Of a stretch of DNA of 64,000 nucleotides, positions 33,887 through 44,720 are shown piece by piece; the stretch's first letter is position 1; every line of letters starts with the position of its first letter. The notes beneath the pieces were generated by a model. That model made no database searches, was not told the DNA's origin, and saw only the letters and a program-made list of their open reading frames with translations. The position numbers were made by a program, and so were the translations under genes. Origin of the DNA: Macrolepiota albuminosa (taxonomy: Eukaryota > Basidiomycota > Agaricomycetes > Agaricales > Agaricaceae); the NCBI GenBank assembly GCA_027475525.1, contig JAMWFC010000049.1, positions 1,799,297 to 1,863,296 on the forward strand, given 5' to 3'.

Positions 33887-36800
33887 TCAGACACGCTGAT
33901 CTCCACGGCACTTTGTCAGTGCAAACAGGTGTTCCTCCTTGTCATCACGAGCATAGTAGTCGCTGTCGTACACATCCACTGCGATGTATTTGTTGCCATC
34001 AATCTGGACGCTCTCGGCGTCATCCACTTCCAACCCATCAGCTTCTACCTGTGGTTCTTCCTCCGCTTCTTCGACAATCTCCTCATCCTCTTTGTCACTG
34101 ACGACATTGCTAGGTGCCACAGCCATATGGGCTGCTCGGATGTGTGCCTTAGGAGGGGCAGGACATTCCTTAGCAAAATGCCCACTCCTGCCACAGTTGT
34201 AGCACACCAAAGGGTCTCCAGCAGTCCTTCTCTGGGCCACTCCGGGGCCCCCAGTAGGTTTGCTTGCCATCCGCGCTGCAGGCGCTACTACCCCTTTTGC
34301 CGCTACTTGGTTTTGACCCAAGAAGGGTCGACTATCCTTCATTGGCAATTGTCCAGCAGGCTTCGATCGAGGCCATTGGCCTCCAGGGATTGACTTGCGG
34401 GCAACAAATCGCGGATTGCAATTGTTCTCCATATCTGTCTGTTTGACCAGGAAAGTTCCCACCTTCACTGCCTGACGGTTCACTGTTCCCCGGCGTGAAC
34501 TACGCTGCTCATAATAGTTTGCAGTCCGTGTCGACTGCTCATAACGAATGGCATACGCCAAAAATTCGGTCACAGTATTGACCTCTGGAGACAAATTGTC
34601 GTTACGTATTAACGCCCTCCTCATGTCTGCAGGTATTCTGTCCAGGAATGTCTCGCAAATAGTGTATTTGTCTGGATAGACGGCCATATTCTGTGCATGG
34701 CCCACCAGGTCATCATAAAAGGTCTGGACGCCAGTCTTAGCATCATACACCGCCTTCCTAAAGGCATCACGAGCTTTCTGCATCGTAGCAGCGTTGACAA
34801 ACCGATTATACAGTCCTATCAGGACTTCTTTAAATGTCCAATGTGATTTGTTGCGATTAATGTGGAGGACATGGCGACGGAACCAATTCCGAGCCTCTCT
34901 CTCCATAAATTTGTGTAGCACAAATATCCTTTCCTGGTCCATGTCGTCTCCACCATAGCAGCAAGCTGCTAGGTGGTAGCACACGTCCATGGCCCAATCC
35001 TCCAGTTGGGAGAACCTATGTCCTCCGGCGTATGCACGTATGTGCTTACCATCAGACTTACAGGGACTTACCCCAGCAGGGAATTTAAACCTGACTCCAA
35101 GGGAGTCATCCACCAGACAAGTGAGACGGTCATGCATATGATCCATATGGATCCTGACCGCTTCATTCATTCCCGGCATAGTTTCATGCAATTCATGAGG
35201 TGTGGGCATTGAAAATGCCTGGGGACTGCAAAACAGGTGCTCATTGGCTGTTCGTTCTGGCCATGGAGTGGGCTGTTGCCTCACTTGTGGCTCTGCTGGT
35301 ACTCCACCAGCCCGCCTGCCACTATCACAACAATTATTATTGTCTTGATCGTCATTCCTACGATCACGCCCTCCACCATCATTATTGCAACAGGTTGACT
35401 CCCTCCACTTGTAGTGGTCGCTACTATTATCGCTACCACCCGGATCTCTGTCCAGTTCAGCAGTCTGAGCCGTGAATTGTCACCGCATGTCATTGACAGG
35501 CATTACTCCCTCACGCCCTTCAAATGCTACCCCCTGGTCGTCAATCAACGACTCGCCATGATTGTGCAAGTCCTGGTTGCATATCCTCTGGTAGTTAATG
35601 CATTCATTCCAGTTGTCCACTAGGTGGACGTGTCGCATTACGCGTTGTGGTCGTGTTCATTCCTCAAGAATGTGGACTTCGTCCACCTCTTCTTTGATAG
35701 TAACTTGCTTTTGGGGTGTCTTAACCTCCTGCACTGCAAGTAGTGCCTCTGGCTCTGCCGGAGTCGTTGTAACAGTCTCTACCTCGGACAATGCCTGCTG
35801 AGGCACTCCGCTGACAATGCGTTGACAGTTTGCGGCATTCTGACGCCTAGCATAGTCCTGCTGAGACTCATTGGCCTGACAAGGCGCATTAAGCAAATCC
35901 ATCGCGTCAGCAATTAATGGCGCTCATTGGCGCACACTCATCTCACATTCCACTGAGTCGGCTGGAGTGGCCGTGGAGACTGCTGACCCTCGCGCCGCTT
36001 TGCACTTAAGGTATTCAACCACTTCGAGTTTGAAGATACGCACAAGCAATTCGATATATTCATTCGAATCTGCACGGGGTACATCGTGGCTCCTAGCAGC
36101 CAGCAACTGTAAGTGCTTTACTACATAAAGCTGCAGACGCTTTTGCGTTGATTCCTTCAATCGTGGCTCCTAGCAGCCAGCAACTGTAAGTGCTTTACTA
36201 CATAAAGCTGCAGACGCTTTTGCGTTGATTCCTTCGCGACCGATGGATATCGGTCTAACACCAGCTGTAACTGGATAGACAAGGTCGAATGCGACCTTTT
36301 GCTTTCCTCATCATCTGAGGATTCCAGCTCGGACTCTAAGTCCATAACTCTCCTGAGGCCGTCATGCCTCACTTGCGGCTGTTTGCCAGCCCGTCTGTGC
36401 AACTCTGGAATTCCAGGCGCTGTTGATGCCTTTTCCACCCTTACAACATTGTTGCCCTCCCTACTGACCACTATTGCTGGTCCTTGCGCCTGTTCTTGTA
36501 TTGTCAGTGACAACGGTCCCAGCTCAGTAGCCGCATCGGCCACATATTCCAAATGCTGTTCAGTAGGTGCAGTCTGGAATGGAGTACTATGCGCAAATGC
36601 GCTGCCTTGTACCATTTCCAAGTACTGGGTAATATCCGGTTGACCCTCAGAATGAGCTGACGAGCTCTCGGGCAATACCGGATACATCAATGAAGGCATT
36701 TGGCTCGCTGGCAGCGACACTCCTGAGACCGCAGATCTCTCTCCTGGTTTACCACCAGGTCGTACAATGGACATCATCCGTGATACGGATAGCCCACCAG

Positions 36801-36960
36801 ACATTCCAAAGCTTGTGCTGACATCGTGAGGAGCCTTTTTGTCCCGCTTTGGCGGAGGTTGGTATGCTGACGCAGATTGCGTCTTCACAGCTTGAAGCAC
36901 AGGTAGGTCACCTGTGTCTGCAGCTGGGAATGGAGGATCTGGATCAAGAGAGCCAGTCAT
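33887..36960 (-). pseudogene. Gag of element B
   Basis: Likely start ATG 36960 (MTGSLDPD). N-terminal block SSDDEESKRSHSTLSIQLQ and TQKRLQLYVVKHLQL; a 77-bp tandem duplication there shifts the frame. Further stops occur near 35921 and 35654, with degraded sequence to about 35500. From 35284 a long open frame carries the capsid-like part (FSQLEDWAMDVCYHLAACCY, VQTFYDDLVGHAQNMAVYPDKY), an intact knuckle CYNCGRSGHFAKEC and the acidic linker. Non-functional. Confidence 0.87.
36083..36235. repeat. 77-bp tandem duplication in the Gag gene of element B
   Basis: 36083-36159 is repeated almost exactly at 36160-36235. The period, 77, is not a multiple of three, so it frameshifts Gag after the block KRLQLYVVKHLQLL. 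The two units are still nearly identical, so the duplication is younger than the element. Confidence 0.9.
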
Positions 36961-37071
36961 GGAAGCACGTTTTCGATGTGATGCCAACAGAAAATCGAGA
37001 GGTTTTGATGATAGTTGCCTAGTCGGTAACAAACCTAGATTGTAAAGCCAATAGCAGAAGATTTAAAAAAA

Positions 37072-37244
37072 TGTAACCTGAGTTACGAGTTAGAACTATC
37101 TTGTGTGTATCACACAGTGCTAAATCAGACTGCAGTATCGGATTTGACTAGTACTTAGAGTGAAAACAAGATGTTGTCTTATGTAATACTCTACTGGATA
37201 ATTATAGCGTTGTTGACACTAGCACTACGTGTGACTCCGTTACA
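37072..37244 (-). repeat. 5' LTR of element B
   Basis: 173 bp, TGTAACC...GTTACA on the plus strand, followed by TTATC. The adjoining leader on the minus strand is T6 AAATCTTCTG. Confidence 0.93.
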
Positions 37245-37255
37245 TTATCTCCAAG

Positions 37256-37726
37256 TGTGATAAGTGCTGGGCAGACAACGATCCAGAGGGGTGTTGGTAC
37301 TCCACTGGTGCCCAGCCCTGCTACTGCTGTGGAACACTGAAATGAGCTTGTACCTTGAATGGCACCAAGAGTTGTGAACATGGTAGTGCTACCAACGTGG
37401 TAGTTGAGCATACTTTTATGTGTGCAGTCTTGGTCAGGAGAGCCTGGGAATTCATAGAGGGAGAGAGAAAGAAAGTGGCCACTGGTGATGTGGCCAACAT
37501 CAGTAAAAGTTCCCTGGCACTGCTGATGCGCCAAGAGGACAAAGAGTCAACTGTCAGTAACTGTGGCACCAGTGAGCGCCAAGGAACTGAAATCTCTGCA
37601 AAACAACAAGTCCCTTCTTGAACACCATCATGGCCACACAACAGCGGTTGTCATCCTTTGCAGCAGGAGCAGCTTCTCAAGTCTACGCCTCCACAAACTC
37701 ACGATCCCAAGACTTTGTTCTAACAC
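37256..37726 (+). pseudogene. 3' part of the decayed cysteine-cluster gene split by element B
   Basis: Begins after the acceptor CCAAG. The first 30 codons hold a CX2CX8C then CX2CX6C array (CDKCWADNDPEGC; CYCCGTLK*AC), close to a fungal Zn2Cys6 cluster. One in-frame TGA falls inside it and is consistent with CGA to TGA. It continues through VVVEHTFMCAVLVRRAWEF and EGERKKVATGD to TGA at 37619-37621, with homologous-looking sequence possibly to 37726. The 5' exons are at 2514-3051. In fungi such clusters often bind DNA; here function is only inferred and the gene is broken. Confidence 0.55.
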
Positions 37727-38631
37727 TCCTCACTCCTCTGATGGACAATGCCAGCAATTGTACCAGAAAACTTCACAATGCAATTTGACTCTGATTGCTC
37801 CCTCGTTGCCTAGTCAACAATCAAGCCTGGAACAAAACAAACTCATTGTTAAGAGAGATTTCCATAGTGCCATGGAAAATCACCCAACATTCTCGATAAC
37901 TTCTGCTTTCACATTGTTAGCAAAGGTAAAATGGAGTTTCAACCATCTCTGAGAGAGATTGTAATCAATCTTTATAGATATCTAGTCGCAGCAATTGCGC
38001 AGCACAAGTACACCAAAGCTGTTTTGGAGCATGAGCCCAAGGAAGAATCAATGGGGTCTACACGATTGAACTCGCTTCTGACATGTAAGGTGACAAATGT
38101 CGCTTATTTCAGTCATGCAAGTCTTGTAATTTGTCATCTTGATATGTTGTGCTTGGTTTTGTAAACAGATTTTGACATCAGTCTTACTTCTGTACAGACG
38201 TTCTTTGGGTCGCATGAATCGGACAGAAAGTGACAAAACTCAGCACATAGGATTACTCAGGTTGATGTTATTATTAGATGAAGGCTGTGTTTGCAGTGAC
38301 AGTAAGTTGCAGGATGTGATTATGTATGATCTTGATAGCATTTATCAAGCACCAGATACGGTTGTTATGATTTTCTCATGCCACCGAGAGTAGGTGTGAG
38401 TAGGCTTCTTCGACAAAAATCTGGCTTTTTGAGACAATATGCATTGAGATAATTATGATCCACATGTGGCTTAGGTGCTTGCAGCTTGACTTGAGAGATT
38501 CATCAATATGCCCCATTCGTGCCTGCTGCAGACTTGTTTTCATCTATTTTCTCTCGCTCTATGGCTCAACTTGTTTAATGCTCAGCTTTGCCTCATGGCC
38601 CAGGAGCAATACACCTGCGTTTGCACATTAA
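37727..38631 (+). other. Host DNA, possible exons of an unrecognised gene
   Basis: Open pieces near 37931-38088 (before GTAAGG) and 38168-38391 (after GTAAACAG) could be two exons around a 79-bp intron. The peptides, with REIVINLYRYLVAAI and GLLRLMLLLDEGCVC, match nothing I recognise. 38392-38631 shows nothing. ATTAA at 38627-38631 is the target duplication of D. Confidence 0.3.
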
Positions 38632-39358
38632 TGTCATGACCCCTTCCCTCCGGACCCACCCTGGGACACCCCCGGAACACCACCCGGGACCCTCCCTCCG
38701 ACCCCACAGGACACACCCCGCCATCACAACTACCAACGCCGCCATCACGCGCATCAAGGACCGCCATCAGCTGCCACCAGCCCCAATCAACGATCAGATC
38801 ATGCGCATCACGCATCACAGCTCCCTCTGCGTCAATTGATTGCACACCCCACACACGCAATCCAGGTATACAGTCCCTGCCCGCTACTCAATAACTCCCG
38901 GAACCCATCCCAGACACCCCGGAACCCCGAGACCCAGTCCTGTAGTACTTATAGTGTAGTTCCTTGTTGTATTCGTTAGTCTTGATATTACACTGCTTAC
39001 ACTGTTTTCACTTGGTTACTTGAATTGTTGCGTGCCCTCTATTTGACTGGTATGCATTGACTAGCATGCTTGAATACTCGCGTGCTCTAAGATTGGTATG
39101 CACTTTGCGACTTTAATTTGCTAACTCGGTCTTGTCTTAGAACCTCTGGTTCACGACTCGACCCCCACCCGAGTCCCCCAGCTACTCACAACCCAAAACC
39201 CCCGGACCAAGTTCCTTCTCCCGGGATTACCCCTGTCCACGTCTTGAACCCCGGAGTCCTAGCCCCGGAGTTCCAGACACCCGAGTATCCGTGGGTCAAG
39301 TCCGCATTGTAAGGGTGATTGCTTTCCCAGAAAGCCCCCGACTCAGCGGAACCTGACA
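38632..39358 (+). repeat. 5' LTR of element D
   Basis: 727 bp, TGTCATGACCCC...CTGACA. Direct repeat of 57224-57978, lacking two 14-bp repeat units found there. Confidence 0.94.
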
Positions 39359-39391
39359 TTATATCAAGACTCTCTCCTTACACCGTTCTTG

Positions 39392-42000
39392 ATGGCTACG
39401 TATACTCACACTTACTACCCCATGGGCTACCAGACCAACCCCTACAGGCGCCCGGTACCCAATCATTACTCTGCACAGACCCCCCGCCCCGTCTATCCAC
39501 CCCTCCCGTACGAACCTCCATATCTCCACCGCCACTGGGCCCCCGACCCATCCTTCTATGATCTGGGGCCCTCAGCCAGCTGGGCCCCTCTGCCCAACTT
39601 AGCCATGGCACGACCCGTGGAGGTCCCCTCGTACCGGAGCATCCCCAGGGGCCTGCCGGAGACCCCACCAGTACCCAGTGGGCCTCGCCCGATTCCCCCC
39701 AGCGAGGGCCCCTTTGCACCCACCCCCTACTATGGCTATCAGCGCCCCGTTCCCCAACTCCGAGAACTCCGAGGACCCCCCTACCCCGACTACCCCCCTC
39801 GTTACTACCCGGCCGCCGCTCCACCCACTCAAACCCCTCCCTTGCCAATGAGACGACGACGCCTTGAGGAGTATGAACGGCAACAGGACAAAGTACTCTG
39901 CTCACTCAGGATCTTGCCGGAGGACTTTGCGCAACAGGCAAGGGTGCTGCTCACGGAATTTGGGCACAACAACTTCGAAGGCACTCCAGAGGAATGGGCT
40001 CATTGCTTGGTCAAATTCGGGGATCACCTCATGCGAGGAGAACTCCCGGAGCAACCTATGGTAAAGTATAGGCGCAATACGATCCTTCGAGAAGAATTGC
40101 AGCAGTTGCTTGACGAAGTCCACGCGTCCCCCTCCCCTCGACCTCTCAACAACCCCGCGGACCCAGGTCGCTCGATTCACATTCGACGGGAACCCCCAGA
40201 ACTGGCCCCGGCAGCCCTGACAGCCCCCGCAGCCCCCACTCCGGAACAACGACAACGGGAAGAGCGACGAAACGCCTCAGCCATATTGCGGTCCCTCAAC
40301 CTGACTGGAGGCCTCTTTGATCAATCCGCTGCCCGCACGGTAGGCTTGTCAACTTGCCACAGGGCTAACTCCGTTCCTAGTACCTTTGAGACCTGGGGAC
40401 AGCCCCAGAGACCCCTGGAACCGCTCCTGCGAATGGACAACGCCCGGGTGGATACCCCCAGCACGGACGACACGCTGTGCTACATCGACAAGCTCATGTG
40501 CAGCAACAACAAATAACGTCCCATGCCCGTGCCCGCTCTGGCACCACCCCACACATCTGCCCCGGCCCCTCCGGAACCCAGTTTCTGTCGCGATCCGCCA
40601 CCCCACTTTGACCTACGGAACCCCCCGCGACCCCTGATGCAAGCACGACCCTCCCGGGCTGAACGTCCCCCGCGCAATCCGGCACCCGACCCAGCACCCG
40701 GCCCCCCTCCACCCGACCCAACACCGCTGAACCCTCCCCGACCGCCTCCGCCACCCCCAGCCGAACCTCGAGGACAACCCCCAGGTCCCCCACCTCCGCC
40801 ACCCCCTGCGTGGAGACCTGGGCCTCCTCCTGGCAGGAACGAACCCCCCTGGGACAACGGACCCCCCGGGCGTGGACCCCCAGATGAGCCATCCGGAGGA
40901 GGCCCTCCAGGCAGGTGGGGTCCTGCCCTCGGTGCTTTTCCCCCACAAGAAGGGGGGGGTAATCATTACTACTACTACTACTACAATGCCGGCCCTCCCA
41001 CCCGCAACACTGCTGGACCAGACGACGCTCGCGATGCCCTCGCCCGCGAAGGACGTCTGGACATTCAGAAACCCGATGCGTTCACAGGCCGGGACCCCTG
41101 AAAATAGCATACATTCCTCACTCAGTGTCTCAATACGTTTCAGGTGAAACCACTCACGTTTCAGGTTGACAGCTCCCGAGTGGCCTTTGCCGCCTCGTAC
41201 CTCCAGGGGATCGCCTTCGACCACTACACGGCCCTCATCCAGTTCGACCCCAACAACCCGGCACTCGCCTGCTGGCAAGCCTTTGTCGACGAGTTCTCCG
41301 GGAAGTTCGGGATCTACGACACCGTGGCTGAGGCCGAGGACAACCTCTTCAACCTCCGGATGCGCTCGGAAGGACGTTTCACCACCTTCATTGTACATTT
41401 TGAAAAGGAAGCTTACGAGACAGGCTGGAATTACAGCGCCCTCCGGTACGCCCTCTGCCGTGCCCTGCCGCAACGTATCAAGGACGTTCTCCGACTCACC
41501 CCGAAACAACCCTCCTACGACGGATACAAGGCCCTCGTCATGCAGATCGACCAGCGCTACTGGGAAGACCGCAGCGAGTACTCGAACTTCCAAACCCCTG
41601 GAACCCTAGGGGAGGACCCCCATGGCCCCCCGGCAAAACCCCCAACCCCCAAACCCAAAACCCCGGTCCCCCCGCATTCCCTGGCGGCTGACCCCCGGTG
41701 AGTCGTGGCCCGCCCAATACTAACCCCTCCAGCGGCGCCCACCCCCAGGCCCAACTCAACGCCGCCGTGGCCGCCAACGACCCGGGCGACGCGCCAAACC
41801 CTGAGGAACCCCTGGAAGACTCCGAAGATCCCGACTTCACCAACAAACGGGACAAAGAGGCCCTCCGGGCCAACCGGCTCTCGAAAAAGGGGCGACCCTG
41901 GGTGGAGGTCCCGACAGATGTGCAGAAACGACGGAGAAGGGAGGGTGTCTGCATACTCTGCGGTGAGAAAGACCACTTCATCTCCGAGTGCCCCCAATGA
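39392..42000 (+). pseudogene. Gag of element D
   Basis: ATG 39392 (MATYTHTYY). P/Y-rich N-terminus, a middle part with R-R-R-L-E-E-Y-E and HCLVKFGDHLMRGELPEQ, an extended polyproline region (40560-40950) with a tyrosine run coded by a TAC repeat, then a Retrotrans_gag-type capsid: DAFTGRDP, LTFQVDSSRVAFAASYLQG, DNLFNLRMRSEGRFTTF. The knuckle CILCGEKDHFISEC lies near 41950-41995. Stops at 40514-40516 (TAA), 41099-41101 (TGA), 41105-41107 (TAG) and 41699-41701 (TGA), plus a frame change near 41699. The 41105 stop fits TGG to TAG and the others CAA or CGA with C to T. Confidence 0.85.
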
Positions 42001-42176
42001 CAGGTCATGGGATGTGCCACCTGGACCTTCGAAGAGGAGGACGCCACTTATGAGTATTCGGAAAACGACCCGGCAATTTAGACCCGGAAGAAGCCCTAAA
42101 TTGCGGAATCGACCCCGACGTCTTCTCCGCCCTGGTCTCACATCTTCGCTCTACAACACTCATACAGGACACCCTC

Positions 42177-43388
42177 ATGGCTTACCTACCCTCCCACTCC
42201 TTGCACTCTCTTCTCCTCAAAACCCGCCTCACCCCCTCCGGAACCCCCCTCGACACCCTCGTTGACAGTGGCGCCACCGACAACTTCATCGATGAAGCAT
42301 GGTCTACCCTTGCCCTGGAACCCACTCAGCGACTCCCGGTCCTGGTATGGCTCTGCCTCTTTGATGGAGATGCCTCTATGGCAGGGGACGTCACTCACTT
42401 TGTGCGTATGCCCGTTACTTTCGCCAACGGACAGACTCACACCCTCCAGATGTTAATAACCAAACTCCACCCCTCCACACCCCTGGTCCTAGGGCTTCCG
42501 TGGCTCCAAGACACCAACCCCCGCATTGATTGGCGACATCTCACCCTTCGCCTGACCTGGGACCCGACGCCCAATGACCAGCAACTCCTCTTCGACATCC
42601 CCCACTCTCCGAACCCTACCCCAAAGGACGGGCCCCCACCACCCCCCGGACTCCAGTCCCGCTCATCCCGATCCTTTGTCATCAATGCCAGGCTGGATGG
42701 TGCCCCGGAACCAATATCGGCCCTCATCGACAGCGGAGCCACCGGAGTTTTCATCAGCAATGCCCTCGACCTCCCCCATGACTCCCTCGACCAGCCTCTC
42801 TGCCTGCAACGCCTCGACGGCACCCCCTCCTCCTCCGGCCCCATCCAGAGGTCTCACTCGGGACGCGTGACCCTGGACAACAACTACGAGTTCACCTCCG
42901 ACTTCCTGGTCACACGACTTCACGAATCGACCCCGATGGTGCTGGGACTACCCTGGCTGCGCAACACAAACCCCGACATCGATTGGAGGACGCTCACCAT
43001 GACCTTCCTGGGACCCAAAGACCACCCCTCGACCGCCGTGCACCTCCAGGCCCTAGGAAATGACCTGACGCCCGACACCCCTGGGACGACTGCCACGCTC
43101 CCCACGCCCGTCCAAGACTGCAAGGCCCCTGATCGACCTCCAAACATTTCTCGGAACAAGTATAAAGGGCCAAACTACCCTGGCCGGTCTCAGACACGTG
43201 TCACACCCGCTCTGGCCGATGCATCCACGACCCCGATCGACCCGAACGCACTCGACATTAGGATCATTGGGGCCGCCCCCTTCGCCCGCCTCATGAAGGA
43301 TGGAACTCCCACGTTTCAGCTACACACCTCGCCTTCTCTCCCGGAAGAATATCTACGAGGGGACGCTATTCCCCCGGAAAAGAAAACT
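42177..43388 (+). pseudogene. Tandem retropepsin domains of element D
   Basis: Two complete aspartic protease units in one frame. The first has TLVDSGATDNFID (Asp codon 42264) and ends PLVLGLPWLQDTNPRIDW. The second has ALIDSGATGVFIS (Asp codon 42729) and ends PMVLGLPWLRNTNPDIDW. They are 155 codons apart, joined by a P-rich linker. Retropepsins normally dimerise from one domain per chain; two per chain would allow a single-chain, pepsin-like enzyme. Reading frame differs from the preceding Gag and from the following RT, so frameshifts (programmed or decay) lie at both borders. No stop inside this part. Confidence 0.82.
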
Positions 43389-44720
43389 GAGGAGCAAATC
43401 CTCCAGAGTATCACGAGTTCACTGACGTATTCTCCAAAGGAGACGCCAAGGAGATTCCCCCTCACCGCCCCTATGACCATACCATCGACCTCGAGGAAGG
43501 AGCCGCCCCCCCTTTCGGCAAGGTGTACAACATGTCGGAGGTTGAACTTCGGGCCCTCAAGGATTACCTCGACGAAATGCTCGGTAAGGGATTCATCCAA
43601 CCCTCCGCCTCCACCGCTGGAGCCCCGGTTCTATTTGCCAAGAAGAAGGATGGCTCGCTCCGACTCTGTGTCGACTACCGGGGACTCAATAAGATCACCA
43701 AGAAGAACCGCTACCCGCTCCCGCTCATTGGCGATCTGGTCAATCAACTCTGCAGTGCCAAGGTTTACACGAAGATCGACCTCTGCTCCGGTTACAACAA
43801 CGTCCGCATCGCCCCGGGACACGAGTGGAAAACCGCGTTCCGCACGTGGTATGGTCTGTTTGAGTATCTTGTGATGCTTTTTGGAATGACTAACTCCCCC
43901 GCCATGTTCCAATACTTCATGAACGACATCTTCCACGACATGAGCGACGTCTTGTCCAGCAAGTCCTCGAACGCCTCCTGGAGCCCAACCTCCACGCCAA
44001 GCCTGAGAAGTGTTCATTCCACACAGGAGAGGTTGAGTATCTCGGCATCATAGTATCCCCGAATGGTGTTCGCATGGACCCCCACAAGGTCGAGGCCATC
44101 ATCAACTGGCCGCAGCCCCGGAACGTCAAGGAAGTACAATTCTTCTTGGGTTTCGCTAACTTCTACCGGAGGTTCATAGATAACTACTCCGGTATCACGA
44201 AACCCCTCAACCGGCTCACATGAAAGGACGTCGCCTGGAACTGGGACGGTAAGTGCCAGAGTGTCTTTAACCTGCTCAAGGAGGCTTTCACGGCTGCCCC
44301 TGTACTCTGGCACTACGATCCGGCCCTCCTGATTATCCTGGAATGCGACACCTCCGACTACGCCATCACCGGGATTCTCTCGCAGATGGGACCTGATGGC
44401 GAGGAGCCCTGGCCAGTCACCTTTTACACCCAGTCCATGATCGACACCAAGCTCAACTATGACATCTACGACAAGGAGCTCCTTGCCATTGTCAACGCCT
44501 TCAAACAATGGCGAGCCTACCTTGAGGGAGCCCGGCACCGGATTCAGGTCTACTCGGATCACAACAACCTGCAGTACTTCACCACAACCAAGCAACTTAG
44601 TCGACGGCAGGCCCAATGGTCCGAGGTTCTCTCGGAATACAACTTCATGATCCAGTACCGCCCAGGACGACTCAGAGCTAAACCCAATGCCCTCACCCGT
44701 CGACCGGACATCTACCCCAA
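43389..44720 (+). pseudogene. RT and RNase H of element D, catalytic YxDD deleted
   Basis: Frame 2 from about 43400: [57 protein letters not shown] and [18 protein letters not shown]. At about 43945 it jumps from DMSDV to [22 protein letters not shown] with a frame change, losing the 15-20 residues that hold YLDD. Thumb and connection continue ([32 protein letters not shown]), with TGA at 44221-44223. RNase H: ECDTSDYAITGILSQM, IYDKELLAIVNAFKQWR, VYSDHNNLQYF. The enzyme cannot work. Confidence 0.88.

Larger units (their letters stand above)
3096..37244 (-). mobile_element. Element B: Ty3/gypsy LTR retrotransposon with ORF3, host of A, C1 and F1
   Basis: The ends are TGTAACC...GTTACA at 3096-3763 (3' LTR, interrupted) and 37072-37244 (5' LTR), flanked by perfect TTATC duplications at 3091-3095 and 37245-37249. 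Reading on the minus strand the order is LTR, Gag, protease, RT, RNase H, integrase with chromodomain-like tail, ORF3, polypurine tract, LTR. The body is split by A (8094-19696), C1 (22820-33447) and solo LTR F1 (3215-3712). Deleting these with one target duplication each rejoins the B reading frame: W-W-K-E-L-H-K in integrase and K-V-M-L-N-D in protease. Without inserts B is about 11.4 kb. The two LTRs differ at roughly eight sites plus a 9-bp indel by eye, so it is one of the oldest layers. Confidence 0.93.

Noticed and set aside
40961..40985. Tyrosine run in D Gag as a functional prion-like motif
   Set aside because: It is a TAC microsatellite and can be explained by slippage.
41699..42180. 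Programmed -1 frameshift between Gag and Pol of D
   Set aside because: The frame changes several times in this copy along with stops, and no slippery heptamer with structure is evident; decay explains it equally well.
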